NCBI RefSeq assembly: GCF_029407905.1
Contig: NW_026577882.1
Location: forward strand, 1-64,000
Reading direction: 5' to 3'
Source of the DNA: Bubalus kerabau
Taxonomy: Eukaryota > Chordata > Mammalia > Artiodactyla > Bovidae
DNA length: 64,000 nucleotides
This document shows positions 23,301 through 35,500 of this stretch, one piece after another. The position numbers and the translations under genes are program-made. How positions within the stretch are numbered: position 1 is the stretch's first letter; the number at the start of each line of letters is the position of its first letter. The notes under the pieces were generated by a model that was given only the letters and a program-made list of their open reading frames with translations, was not told the DNA's origin and made no database searches.

Positions 23301-24139
23301 TTTTCATTTTCATCCGTTTCTATGCAAATTTTGATTTCTTTTTTGATTTCTTCTGTGATTTGTTGGTTATTCAGCAGCGTGTTGTTCAGCCTCCATATGT
23401 TGGAATTTTTAATAGTTTTTCTCCTGTAATTGAGATCTAATCTTACTGCATTGTGGTCAGAAAAGATGCTTGGAATGATTTCTATTTTTTTGAATTTACC
23501 AATGCTAGCTTTATGGCCCAGGATGTGATCTATCCTGGAGAAGGTTCCATGTGCACTTTAGAAAAAGTTGAAATTCATTGTTTTGGGATGAAATGTCCTA
23601 TAGATATCAATTAGGTCTAACTGGTCTATTGTATCATTTAAAGTTTGTGTTTCCTTGTTAAATTTCTGTTTAGTTGATCTATCCATAGGTGTGAGTGGGG
23701 TATTAAAATCTCCAACTATTATTGTGTTAGTGTTAATTTCTCCTTTCATACTTGTTAGCATTTGTCTTACATACTGTGGTGCTCCCACGTTGGGTGCATA
23801 TATATTTATAATTGTTATATCTTCTTCTTGGATTGATCCTTTGATCATTATGTAGTGACCTTCTTTGTCTCTTTTCACGGCCTTTGTTTTAAAGTCTATT
23901 TTATCTGATAGGAGTATCGCTACTCCTGCTTTCTTTTGGTCCCTATTTGCATGGAAAATCTTTTTCCAGCCCTTCACTTTCAGTCTGTATGTATCCCCTG
24001 TTTTGAGGTGGGTCTCTTGTAGACAACATATGTAGGGGTCTTGTTTTTGTATCCATTCAGCCAGTCTTTGTCTTTTGGTTGGAGCATTCAACCCATTTAC
24101 GTTTAAGGTAATTACTGATAAGTATGATCCCATTGCCAT
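20321..24139 (-). pseudogene. L1 ORF2 (endonuclease-reverse transcriptase), broken
   Basis: The frame starts at 24139. The first 193 codons (24139-23558) form the apurinic-like endonuclease domain with Asn15 in Leu-Asn-Val-Asn-Gly, Glu42 in Gln-Glu-Thr-His, and the Gly-Asp-Phe-Asn-Thr motif. After a stop near 23558 the polypeptide continues in pieces (23284-22793, 22770-22528, 22453-22238, 22200-21448, 21303-20680, 20673-20416). Reverse transcriptase motifs include the Gln-Gly-Cys-Pro-Leu-Ser-Pro block and the catalytic Phe-Ala-Asp-Asp at about 22044-22033. One frameshift is an extra A in an A-run near 22300. Length and order are those of a complete L1 ORF2 (about 3.8 kb). Confidence 0.9.
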
Positions 24140-24164
24140 TTACTTTATTGTTTGGGGTTTGAAT

Positions 24165-25101
24165 TTATACACCGTTTTTGTGTTTCCTGTTTAGTATTTG
24201 TTGGAGAGCTGGTTTGGTGGTGCAGAATTCTCTCAGCTTTTGCTTGTCTGAAAAGCTTTTGATTTCTCATTCATACTTGAATGAGATCCTTGCTGGGTAC
24301 AAAAATCTGGGCTGTAGGTTATTTTCTTTCATCATTTTAAGTATGTCTTGCCATTCCCTCCTTGCTTGAAGAGTTTCTATTGAAAGATCAGCTGTTATCC
24401 TTATGGCAATTCCCTTGTGTGTTATTTGTTGTTTTTCCCTTGCTGCTTTTCATATTTGTTCTTTGTGTTTGATTTTTGTTAATGTGATTAATATGTGTCT
24501 TGGGGGGTTTCGCCTTGGCTTTATCCTGTTTGGGACTCTCTGGGTTTCTTGGACTTGAGTGAGTATTTCCTTCCCCATTTTAGGGAAGTTTTCAACTATT
24601 ATCTCCTCAAGTATTTTCTCACGGTCTTTCTTTTTGTCTTCTTCTTCTGGGACCCCTATGATTCGAATGTTGTAGTGTTTAATATTGTCCTGGAGGTCTC
24701 TGAGATTGTGCTCATTTCTTTTAATTCGTTTTTCATGTATCCTCTCTGATTCATTTATTTCTACCATTCTATCTTCGAATTCACTAATCCTATCTTCTGC
24801 CTCTGTTATTCTACTATTTGTTGCCTCCAGAGTGTTTTTAATTTCATTTATTGCATTATTCATTATATATTGACTCTTTTTTTATTTCTTCTAGGTCCTT
24901 GTTAAACCTTTCTTGCATCTTCTCAATCCTTGTCTCCAGGCTATTTATCTGTGATTCCATTTTAATTTCAAGATTTTAGATCCATTTCACTATCCTTACT
25001 CGGAATTCTTTATCAGGTAGATTCCCTATCTCTTCCTCTTTTGTTTGGTTTGGTGGGCATTTATCCTGTTCCTTTATCTGCTGGGTATTCCTCTGTCTCA
25101 T
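24165..25101 (-). pseudogene. L1 ORF1 (RNA-binding chaperone protein), broken
   Basis: Starts at ATG 25101. Codon 42 is TAA (24978-24976). One extra A in the A-run near 24885 shifts the frame, TGA follows at 24452-24450, and TGA again at 24269-24267. Between these lie a long coiled coil (Glu/Lys/Arg/Ile/Asn-rich, about 24950-24700) and the RRM-like and C-terminal domains, including Ile-Ile-Gly-Val-Pro-Glu-Glu and an Arg-Arg-Glu-Trp motif typical of L1 ORF1p. The ORF1 end is 25 bases before the ORF2 start, the usual short spacing. Confidence 0.88.
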
Positions 25102-25636
25102 CTTGTTTAAATTGCTGAGTTTGGGGTGTCCTTTCTGTATTCTGGCAGTTTGTGGAGTTCTTTACTGTGGCATTTCCTCGCTGTGTGTGGGTTTGTACAG
25201 GTGTCTTGTCAAGGTTTCCTGGTTAGGGAAGCTTGTGTCCGTGTTCTGGTGGGTGGAGCTGTATTTCTTCTCTCTGGAGTGCAATGAAGTGTCCAGTAAT
25301 GAGTTATGAGATGTCTGTGGTTTTGGGGTGACTTTGGGCAGCCTGTATCTTGAAGCTCAGGGCTGCGTTCCTTTGTTGCTGGAGAATTTGCTTGGTATGT
25401 CTTGCCCTGGAACTTGTTGGCCCTTGTGTGGTGCTTGATTTCAGTGTCGGTATGGAGGCATTTGATGAGCTCCTGTCAATTAATGTTCCTCGGAGTCAGG
25501 AGTTCCCTGGAGTCAGGGTTTGGACTTAAGCCTCCTGCTTCCAGTTATCTGTCTTACTTTTACAGTAGTTTCAACACTTCTCCTTCTATACAGCACCATT
25601 GATAAAACATCTACGTTAAAGAAGAAAAGTTTCTCT

Positions 25637-26080
25637 ACTGTGAGGGTCACTCAGAAAGGTTCACAGCGTTACATGGAGAAGAGAAGAGGGAGGAGGGAGT
25701 TAGAGGTGACCCAAATGAGATCAGGTGGAATCAATAGTGGAGAGAGTGGGCTGGCCAGTAGTCACTTCCTTATGTGCACTCCACAACTGGACCGCTCAGA
25801 GATGTTCACAGAGTTATACAGAGACGAGAAGAAGGAGGAAGGAGACAGAGGTGGCCAGAAGGATAAAAGGGGGGAATGAAAAGGAGGGAGACAGATCCAG
25901 CCAGTAATCAGTTCCCTAAGTGTTCTCCACCGTCTGGAATACACAGAAATTCACAGAGTTGGGTAGAGTAGAGAGGGGTTAGGGAGGAGACACAGGCGAC
26001 CTGGTGGAGAAAAAGGAGAGTCCAAAGGGAGAGAGAGCAGTCAAGCCAGTAATCTTGCTCCCTAGTGAAAAATGGGTACT
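25637..26080 (-). repeat. Three 145-bp tandem repeats in L1 5' UTR
   Basis: The phrase TTCACAG(C/A)G and a following GAAG/GGAGG-rich stretch recur at 25660, 25805 and 25950. The copies are diverged. Confidence 0.7.
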
Positions 26081-26097
26081 GAAGATTGGGTTCTTAA

Positions 26098-26540
26098 AGG
26101 TACAAAATTGGTAACAAATACATAAAAGCAAAAATTAAAAATCTAGAGTAGAGTTTGGAATTTCAAAAATACGATGTTAAAGAAAAGAAGAAGGAAAAGA
26201 AAGAGAGAAAAAACGAACAAAGAAAAACAAACAAGCTCGCAAAAAATATTAAGAAAATACAGGTACAAAATTGATAACTAATACCAAAAAGCAAAAATTA
26301 AAAATCTAGAGTAGAGTTTGGAATTTCAAAAATACAATGTTAAAAAAAAGGAAGAAGAAAACTAAAGAGAAAACAAACAAACAAAAACAAGCAATGTCGC
26401 AAAAATTATAAAGAAACTACAGGTACAAAATTGATATCAAATACCAAAAAGCATAAATTAAAAATCTAGAGTACAGTTTGGAATTTCAAAAATACAATGT
26501 TAAAGAAAAGAAGAAAAAAAAAAACAAAACAAAAAAACAA
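26098..26540 (-). repeat. Three 160-bp A-rich tandem repeats in L1 5' UTR
   Basis: GGTACAAAATTG occurs at about 26098, 26262 and 26421. Each is followed by AAAATCTAGAGTA and AATTTCAAAAATAC. The third copy grades into A/C runs. Confidence 0.85.
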
Positions 26541-26552
26541 GGTCAAAAAATT

Positions 26553-26577
26553 AATATATATATATATATATATATAT
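26553..26577 (+). repeat. (TA)n microsatellite
   Basis: A run of alternating A and T of about 25 bases inside the L1 5' UTR. Confidence 0.9.
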
Positions 26578-29500
26578 GAAGTTTGCTGAAGAAGAAAAAA
26601 ATAGGGTCTTTTTTTTTGCAAAGTAATAGGTTATAAAAGTGAAAATTAAAGGAACAATAGAGGACTTAAAATTAAAAAAATTAAAAAAAAGAACGAATGA
26701 TCATAAAAATATATCTAGGACTTTCTCTGGTTTTGTTGTGAGTATCGTGGGTTCAGTTCATTTTTGGCTAGTTCCTTGGTCCGACTTATATTTCCCAAGA
26801 TCTATAGGCGCCTTCCTATGTAGTCCTAGTAACCACAGGGTTTTAATCTATTGCCTGTAGCTTCCAAGGCGTTTCCCTCTGTTATAGCTTCTTTTGTTTG
26901 CTGGTCTCTTCAGTGTCTGGTTTACGCCCTGACACAAAGGGGACGGTGGAGGACACTTTTTTTTTTTAGGCTCACTTGTTCAGTTGTGCTGTGGGGAGGG
27001 AGGGAGGGATGCTGCAAACAAATAACACTGGCGTGCGCTCGCAGTGCCTCAGCCACACTGGGTCTGCCCCCGCTCACGGCACGTGTAGCCTCCCTGCCCA
27101 CACTGCTCGGGCTCTAGGTTGTTCCACTGGGAACAATCCGAGGCTGGCCCTGGGCTGCATGCACCTCCCAGGTCCAAGCCGCTCAGGTTCAGGCACTCGG
27201 GTAGTCCTCAGAGGCACAGACTCGGTTGGGCCTGCGTTTTGTGCTCTTCCCAGGTCCGAGCAGCTCAGGTGATGAGGTGTTTGGCGAGCGCCAATGTTGT
27301 GACTTATCGCCTCCGCGCCACTCGGTTATCTGGGTGTAAAACAGGCGCACCTTCTCAGGCAGATGTTGACCGTCCAGATCCCCAAGAAGTTTTAGTTAGC
27401 AAAGAAGCCTGCTTACAGTTTTATAGATAATGTCTCTCTGGGGCTGCGATTGCCCCCTTCCGGCTCTGGCTGCCTGTCACCGTAGGGGGAAGGTCTGCAG
27501 CCGGCTATCTCTGTTCAGTCCTTTGTTCCGTGCGCGGGCCTGGCGGTGTCTTAGGTTAGGGCTGGCTTTTTGCGTGGTAGATATCCCAGAGTCTGGTTTG
27601 CTAGCCCAAGTTATTTCGTTCAGATAGCGCTCAGGGTATTCAGGCCAGATTCTTACTCTAAGCGATGCAGCCCGCGCCGCGCCTCCCTGCCCAGCCCCTG
27701 CTTGCTAATGGTGTGAGCAGGCGTCTGCACTGCTTCGCGGCTGGGGGAGTTACCGTAGGGCTTGCAATCTGCGAGTTTTAATTGCTTATTTATTTTTATC
27801 CCCCTTATGTTGCCCTTTGTGCTTCCAAAGCTTGGCAAAGATTTGGCAGTGAAAAGCTTTCCTGGTGTTTGGAAACTTTTCTCTTTTTAAGACTATCTTC
27901 CCGGGACGGAAATCCCTCCCTCCCTCTTTTGTCTCTTTTTTTTGTCTTTTATACTTTTTCCTACCTACTTTCCAAGAGTTGGGTTCTTTTCTGGGTGCCT
28001 GATGTCCTCTGGCAGCATTCATAAGTTGTATTGTGGAATTTACTCGACGTTTAAATGCTCTTTTGATGAAATTGTTTGGGGGGGAAAGAGTTCTCCCCGT
28101 CCTACTCCTCAGCAATCTTGGCTCCTCTCTTGTGGAGTTTGGAGAGAGCACGCGGGATTGCTCTCCAGGCCATGCAGGAAAAGAAGGCCCTCATCTCGCG
28201 ATGTCGGGGGAGTCTCGTGGTTTTTCTGGAGCTGCGGTGCCAGTGTGGGGTTTCTCACAAGGTACGACCAGGAGCTTAGGGAACCTCTCGTGTGGTGTCA
28301 GGGAAGTCAAGTCTCCATACGAGTGGCGAGGGGGCGCACGTCATTGCTCTCGAGTCATGGTAGTGGAATCAGGGCTCAACGCAATGAAAAAGGACGCTTG
28401 AGGTCTTTCTCGGGTTGCGGCAGGAGACCCTGGGTTCCCTCGACTTGTGCCTGTGACCTCAGGTAGCTTCTCAGGGTGCCTCTGAGAAGTCAGGGATACT
28501 ATGGAGCTGGGATAGGCCTCTCGGGACTCCACTGGGTTTGCTGCAATGGAAGAGGGCCTAATCTCGAGATCAGGAAGGAACCTCAGGGTTCCTCTCCATT
28601 TCTGACTCAGATTGCAGGGTCCCTGCAGAGTTGGGACAGGAGAGTCAGGCCTCGTCTTGTGTGGAGGAATGGAACTCCGCTTGCCTCTCGAGTTGTTCAA
28701 GGAGTGACAGGCCACTTGTCGAGCTGTGTGTGAAACCTGCGGTTTTTTCCAGACAATGCACGGGGGTGTCAGTGCCCCTTCGTGATGTGCTTTCATCCAC
28801 AGGGTTGCCTTCGAAGTGGTGTGCGGGCATCGGGTTCTTTTCAAGAGCGGACCAGGAAATCGGGGTCTTTTGGAATGCGGCACCACACACGAGGCTACGT
28901 CTCGAATTTCCTCGTGAGACGGGCCTCATGCTGAGGTGCCCCTGGAAGGTCGGGAAAGCCTTCCAGACAAAGCAGGTTAATCGACCCTACTGTCGCGATC
29001 AGGAGGGGAGAAGGGGCTCAGATGAAGTGGTGCCGGGAACCTTGGTGTTCCCCTTGAGTGAGACCGGTATGTCAGGGAACTTTTGGGGTCTCACGAAGCT
29101 TGCCAAATACTGTTTCAAACTTCAAGATGAAACGTGGGACTTCTCTTGAGACGCTGTGGCGGGCAAGGGCCTCATCTTGTGATGAAGGGGAAAACACGTG
29201 GTTTTTTTCGAGTTGCGATGGGATTGTTGACTTACGACGGGGAATTCAGGCTTCCTCTTCTGTTGGCCCAGGGAAGTCCATTCTTCCATTCGAGTTGGCA
29301 GAGAGAGCTGGGTGGGAATTGCTCTCGAGTCACGGCAGGTCAAAATAGACCTCATCTAGGCTTGTGTCCAGGACCTAATGTTCCTCTCCAGGGGCGATAG
29401 GGATCACGGGGACGCATTCCAGACTCACCCAGTGAGTCAGGCCTCGGCTCGAGGGGAAGCAAAGGATTCTGATATCCTCCTGGGTCGCGATAGGTATCTC

Positions 29501-32500
29501 TTGGAGCCCACTGAGTGGCCTCCAGGGAGTCAAGCCTCCTGTGGAGTTGGAGAGAGGACTCGGGATTGCTCTCCAGGCCATACAGGAAAGAAGGCCCTCA
29601 GCTCGCAATGACGGGGGCGTCTTGTGGGTTTTCTCGAGTTGGAGCGCAAGTATGAGTTTTCTCACGAGGTACGACGGGGAGCTCAGGGAGCCTCTCGTGT
29701 GGCACCAGGAAAGTCAGGTGTCTATGCGTGTGATGAGGAGGAGCCCATAAATGCTCTCGAGTCATGGTAGGGAAATCGGGACTCAAGACGCGTTGAAGAA
29801 GGAGTCTCGAGGTCTTTCTCAGGTTGCGGCAGGAAACCCTGGGTTCCCTCGACTTGTACCGGTGACCTCAGGGAGCTTCTCAGGGTGCCTCTGAGAAGTC
29901 AGGCATACTGTGGACTTGGGAGGCGCTCTCGGAACTCCACTGGGTTTGGTGCAATGGCAAAGGTTCTCATCTCGAGTTGAGGCAGGAACCTAAAGGTTCC
30001 TCTCCATTTAAAACTCCGACCACAGGGTCCCTGAAGAGCTGGGACAGGAGAGTCAGGCCTCGTCTTGTGTGGAGGAATGGAACTCCACTTGCCTCTCGAG
30101 TTGTTCACAGGATAACAGACCATTTGTCGAGCTGTGAGTGGAACCTTCGTTTTTTTCCGTAAGATGCATGAGGGGGTCAGTGCCCCTTCGTGTTGTGCCT
30201 TCATCCACAGGGTTGCCTTCAAAGAGGTGTCCGGACATCGGGTTCTTATCAATAGCAGAGCAGGAAATCGGGGTCTTTCAGAAAGTGGCACCATCCATGA
30301 GGCTACGTCTCGAATTTCTTCGTTAGACTGGTGTCATCCTGAGGTGCGCCATGAAGATCGGGAACCCCTTCCAGACAAAGCAGGGGAATCGACCATCTTG
30401 TCGCGATCAGGAGGAGTGAAAGGGCTCAGATGAAGTCGTGCCAGGAACCTCGGTGTTCCCCTCGAGTGGGACCGGTGTGTCGGGAAACTTTTGGGGTCAC
30501 TTCAAGGGTGCCAAGTACCGTTTTGCACTTCAATACGGACTTGGGGCTTCTCCTGACGCGCTCTAGAGGGCAAGGGCCTCATCTTGGGATGACGGGGGAA
30601 TCACGTGGTTTTTCTCAAGGTGCGGCGGGATTCTCGAGTTACGACGGGGAATTCAGGCTTCCTCTTGTGTTGGCCCAGGGAAGTCCAATCTTACATTCGA
30701 GTTTCGAGGGAGAGCTGGGGTTTGCTCTTGAGTCACTGCAGGGCAAAAGAGACCTCATATAGGCTTGTGTCCAGGACCTAATATTCCTCTCCAGGGCCGA
30801 CAGCGATCTCGGGGTTGCATTCCAGACGCATCCTGGGAGTCAGAGCTCGACTCGAGGGGAAGCAAAGGACCCCGCTCTCCTCTTGAGTCACCACAGCTGT
30901 CTCTTGGAGCCCACTGAGTGGCCTAAAGGGAGTCAAGCCCCCTGTGGAGTTTGGAGAGAGACTCAGGATTGCTCTCCAGGCCATGCAGGAAAAGAAGACC
31001 CTCATCTCGCGATGACAGGGGCGTCTTGTTGGTTTTCTCGAGCTGCGGTGCCAGTGTGCGGTTTCTGACGAGGTGCGACGGGAAGCTCAGGGAGCCTTTC
31101 GTGTGGCACCAGGGAATTCAGGTCTCCATGCGCATGGCAAGGGGGAGCGCGTCATTGCTCTCGAGATATGATACGGGAATCGGGCCTCAAGACACGTTAA
31201 AGCAGGACTCTCAAGGTCTTTCTCGGGTTGCGGCAGGAAACCCTGGGTTCCGTCGACTTCTGCCGGTGACCTTAGGGAGCTTCTCAGGGTGCCTCTGAGA
31301 AGTCAGGCATACTGTGGATTTGGGACGGGCCTCTCGGGACTCCACTGGTTTTGTGGCAATGGAAAAGGGCCTCATCTTGAGTGGAGGCAGGAACCTCAGG
31401 CTTCCTCTCCATTTTTGACTCGGTGCGCAAGGTCCCTAGAGTTGTGACAGGAGAGTCAGGCATCGTCTTGTGTGGAGGAATGGAACTCCGCTTGCTTCTC
31501 GAGTTGTTCACGAGGTGACAGACCACTTGTGGAGCTGTGTGAGGAACCTGCGGGTTTTTCTGGAAGATTCACGGGGTGTCAGTGCCCCTACGTGTTGTGC
31601 CTTCATCCACAGGCTTGCCTTCGAAGAGGTGTCCAGGAGTCTGGTTTTGATCAAAAGTGGACCATGGAATCGGGGTCTTTCGGCATGTAGTATGGCCCTC
31701 GAGGCTACCTCTCGAATTTCTTCGTGAGACCGGCCTCATCCTGAGGTGTGCCGGGAAGGTCGGGAATCCCTTCGAGACAAAGCAGTGGAATCGACCCTCC
31801 TATCGCGATCAGGAGAGGAGAAAGGCCTCAGATGAAGTGGTGCCGGAAACTTCAGTGTCCCCTCTAGTGAGATCGGTATATAGGGGAACTTTTGGGGTCG
31901 CATCAAGGGTGCCAAGTACTGTTTTGCACTTCAAGACGGAATGTGAGACTTCTCTTGAGACGCTGTAGGGGGCAAGGGCCTCATCTTGCAATACGGGGAA
32001 CCACGTGATTTTTCTCGAGTTGCGGCGGGTTTCTCAAATTACAACTGGAAATTCAGGCTTCCTCTTGTGTTGGCTCAGAAAGGCCAATCTTCCATTCGAA
32101 TTGCAAGGGAAAGCTAGGGGTTGCGCTTGAGTCACTGCAGGGCCAAAGAGACCTCATCTAGGCTTTTGTCCAGGACCTAAGGTTCCTCTACAGGGGCGAC
32201 AGGGATCCAGGGTTGCATTCCAGACTCACCCTCGTAGTCAGGCCTCATCTCGAGGGGAAGCAAAGGACACCGCTCTCCTCCTGAGTATCGACGGGTATCT
32301 CTTGGAGCCCACTGAGTGACCTAAAGGGAGTCAAGCCTCCTTTGGAGTTTGGAGAGAGGATTCGGGATTGCTCTTCAGGTCATGCAGGAAAGAGGGCCCT
32401 CATTTCACCATGACAGGGGCGTCTCGTGGGTTTTCTCGAGCTGCGGCGCCAGTGTGGGGTTTCTCACGAGGTACGATGGGGAGCTCAGGGAGCCTCTCAT

Positions 32501-35500
32501 GTGGTGCCTGGGAAGTCAGATCTTCATGCGCGTGGCGAGGGGGAGCACGTCATTTTTCTCCAGTCATGGTAGGGGAATCGGGCCTCAAGACGCGTGAATA
32601 AGGACTCTCGAGGTTTTTCTCAGGTTACGGCAGGAAACCCTGGGTTCCGTCGACTTATGCCCGTGACCTCAGGGAGCTTTTCAGGGTGCCTCTGAGAAGT
32701 CAGGGATACTGTGCAGTTGGGAGGGGCTGCTCCGAACTCCACTGGGTTTGGTGCAGTAGAAGAGGGCCTTATCTCGAGTTGAGGCAGGAACCTCATGGTT
32801 CCTCTCCATTTCTGAATCGGATCTCAGTGTCCATGCAGAGTTGGGACAGGAGAGTCAGGCCTCGTCTTGTGTGGAGGAATTTAACTCCTCTTGCCTCTCG
32901 AGTTGTTCACGGGGTGACAGGCCACTTGTCGATCTGTATGTGGAACTTGCGGGCTTTTCCAACGATGCAGGAGGGTGTCAGACCCCTTCGTTTTGTGCCT
33001 TCGTCCACAGGATTGCCTTCGAAGAGGTGTCCTAGCATTGGGTTCTTATCAAGAACAGACAGGGAAATCGGGGTCTTTCGGCGTGTGGCACCAACCACAA
33101 GGCTACGTCTCGAATTTCCTCGTGAGACTGGCCTCATCCTGAGGTGCGCCGGGAAGGTCCGGAACCCCTTCCAGACAAAGCAGGGTAATCGACCCTCCCG
33201 TCGCGATCAGGAGGGGATAAGGGGCTCAGAACAAGCGGTGCACCGAACCTTGGTGTTCCCCTCGAGTGAGACCAGGGTGTCGGGGAACTTTTGTGATAAC
33301 ATCAAGGTTGCCAATTATCGTTTTAAACTTCAAGATGGAACGTAGGGCTTCTACTGAGAGGCTGTAGCTGGCAAGGGCCTCATCTTGCGATGACGGGGGA
33401 ACCACGTGGTTTTCCTCGAGTTGCAGCGGGATTTTCGAATTACGACGGGGAATTCAGGTTTCCTCTTGTGTTGTCCCAGGGAAGTCCATTCTTCCATTCG
33501 AGGTGCGAGGGAGAGCAGGGGATTGCTCTCGAGTCACTTCAGGGCAAATGAGACCTCATCTATGCTTGTGTCTAGGACCTAATGTTCCTCTCCAGGGGCG
33601 ACAGGGATCTCGGGGTTGCATTCCAGACTCACCTGAGGAGTCAGGCCTGGTATATAGGGGAAGCAAAGAATTCCGCTCTCCTCTCGAGTCCCAACGGGTA
33701 TCTCTTGGAGCCCACAGAGTGGCCTAAGGGAGTCAGGCCTCCTGTGGAGTTTGAAGAGAGGCCTCGAGATTGCTCTCCAGGCCATGCAGGAAAAGAAGGC
33801 CTTCATCTCGCGATGACGGAGGCGTCTCGTGGGTTTTCTGGAGCTGGGGAGCCAGTGTGGGATTTCTCACGAGGTATGACGGGGAGCTCAGGGAGCCTCT
33901 CGTGTGGCGCCAGGGAAGTCAAGTCTCCATGCGAGTGGCGAGGGGGAACGCGTCATTGCTCTTGAGTCATGGTAGGGGAATCGGGATTCAAGATGCGTTG
34001 AAGGAGGATTTTCGAGGTCTTTCTCGGGTTGCGTCAGGAAACCCTGTGTTCCCTCGACTTGTGCCAGTGACCTCAGGGAGCTTCTAAGGGTGCCTCTGAG
34101 AAGTCGCGATACTGTGGATTTGGGAGGGGCCTCTCGGGCCTCCACTGTTTTTGGTGTAATGGAAGAGGGCCTCATCTCGAGTGGAGTCAGGAACCTCAGG
34201 GTTCCTCTCCATTTCGGACTCCGATCGCAGGGTCCCTTCAGAGTTGGGACCGGAGAGTCAGGCCTCGTCTTGAGTGGAGGAATGGAACTCTGCTTGCCTC
34301 TCGAGTTGTTCATGGGATGACAGGCCTCTTGTCGAGCTGTGTGTGGAACCTGCGGCTTTTACCGAATGATGCACGGGAGTGTCAGTGACCCTTCGTTTTG
34401 TGCCTTCGTCCACACGGTTGCCTTAGAAGAGGTGTCCGGGCATCGGGTTCTTCTCAAGAGTGGGCGGGGAAATCGGGGTATTTCGGCATGTGACACCACC
34501 CACGACGCTATGTCTCGAATTTCCTCGTGAGACCGGCCTCATCCTGAGGTGCGCCGGGAATGTGGGGAACCCCTTCCAAACAAAGCAGGGGTATAGACCC
34601 TCCTGTCTCGAACAGGAGGGGAGAAGGTGCTCAGATGAAGTGGTGCGGGAACCTCGGTGTTCCTGTCGAGTGAGACCGGCGTGTCCGGGAACATTTGGTG
34701 TCGCATCAAGGGTGCAAAGTACCGTTTCGCACTTCAAGACGGAACGTGGTTCTTTTCTTGAGACGCCATAGCAGCAAGGGCCTCATCTTGGGATGACATT
34801 GGAAACACGTGGTTTTTCTCGAGTTTCGGCGGGATTCTCGAGTTACGAAGGGGATTTCTGGCTTCCTCTTGTGTTGGACCAGGGAAGCCCAATCTTCCAT
34901 TCGAGTTGCGAGGGTGAGCTGGGGGTTGCGCTCGAGTCACTGCAGGGCAAAAGAAACCTCATCCAGGCTTGTGTCTAGGACCTAATGTTCCTCTCAAGGG
35001 ATGACTGGGATCTTGGGGTTGCATTCTAGACTCACCCAGGAGTCAGGCGTCCTCTCGAGGGGAAACAAAGGACTTCTCTCTCTTCTCGAGTCGCGACGGG
35101 TATTTCTTGGAGCCCACTGAGTGGACTAAAGGGAGTCAAGCCTCCTCTGGAGTTTGGAGAGAGGACTCGGGATTGCACTCCAGGACATGCAGGAAAAGAA
35201 GGCCCTCATCTCACGATGACGGGGGGGGGGTCTCAGTGGTTTTACCGAGCTGCAGCGCCTGTGTTGGTTTCTCAGGAGGTACGACGGGGAGCTCAGGGAG
35301 CCTCTTGTGTGGCGCCAGGGAAGTTAGGTCTCGATGCGTGTGGCAAGGGGGAGCGCGTCATTGCTCTCGAGTCATGGTAGGGGAATCAGGCCTCTAGACG
35401 CGTTGAAGGACTCTCAAGATCTCTCTCGGGTCTTGGCAAGAATACCTGGGTTCCCTCGACTTGTGCCAGTGACCTCAGGGAGATTCTCCGGGTGCCTCTC

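Larger units (their letters stand above)
19975..28130 (-). mobile_element. Near full-length ruminant L1 (LINE-1), defective
   Basis: About 8.16 kb inserted in reverse into a satellite monomer. On the minus strand the order is 5' UTR (28130-25102), ORF1, ORF2, short 3' UTR and a poly-A tail seen as poly-T at 19975. The 5' end carries the GGAGCCAAGATTGC-type start common to mammalian L1s (reverse complement near 28112-28125). GTGGA at 19970-19974 and 28132-28136 is the core of a short imperfect target duplication. Both ORFs are broken by stops and frameshifts, so it cannot move autonomously. Being complete at the 5' end is unusual, as most L1 copies are 5'-truncated. Confidence 0.92.
25102..28130 (-). 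promoter_or_regulatory. L1 5' UTR / internal promoter region (3.0 kb)
   Basis: Non-coding leader upstream of ORF1 on the minus strand. The outer 1.2 kb (about 26850-28130) is GC-richer and contains the element's 5' end. The inner part holds two families of tandem repeats, listed separately. By analogy with other mammalian L1s this region carries the RNA polymerase II promoter. No specific sites are claimed. Confidence 0.75.

Noticed and set aside
35219..35231. G-run as a quadruplex site
   Set aside because: It is a single run in one monomer without the further G-tracts needed nearby. Simple slippage is enough.
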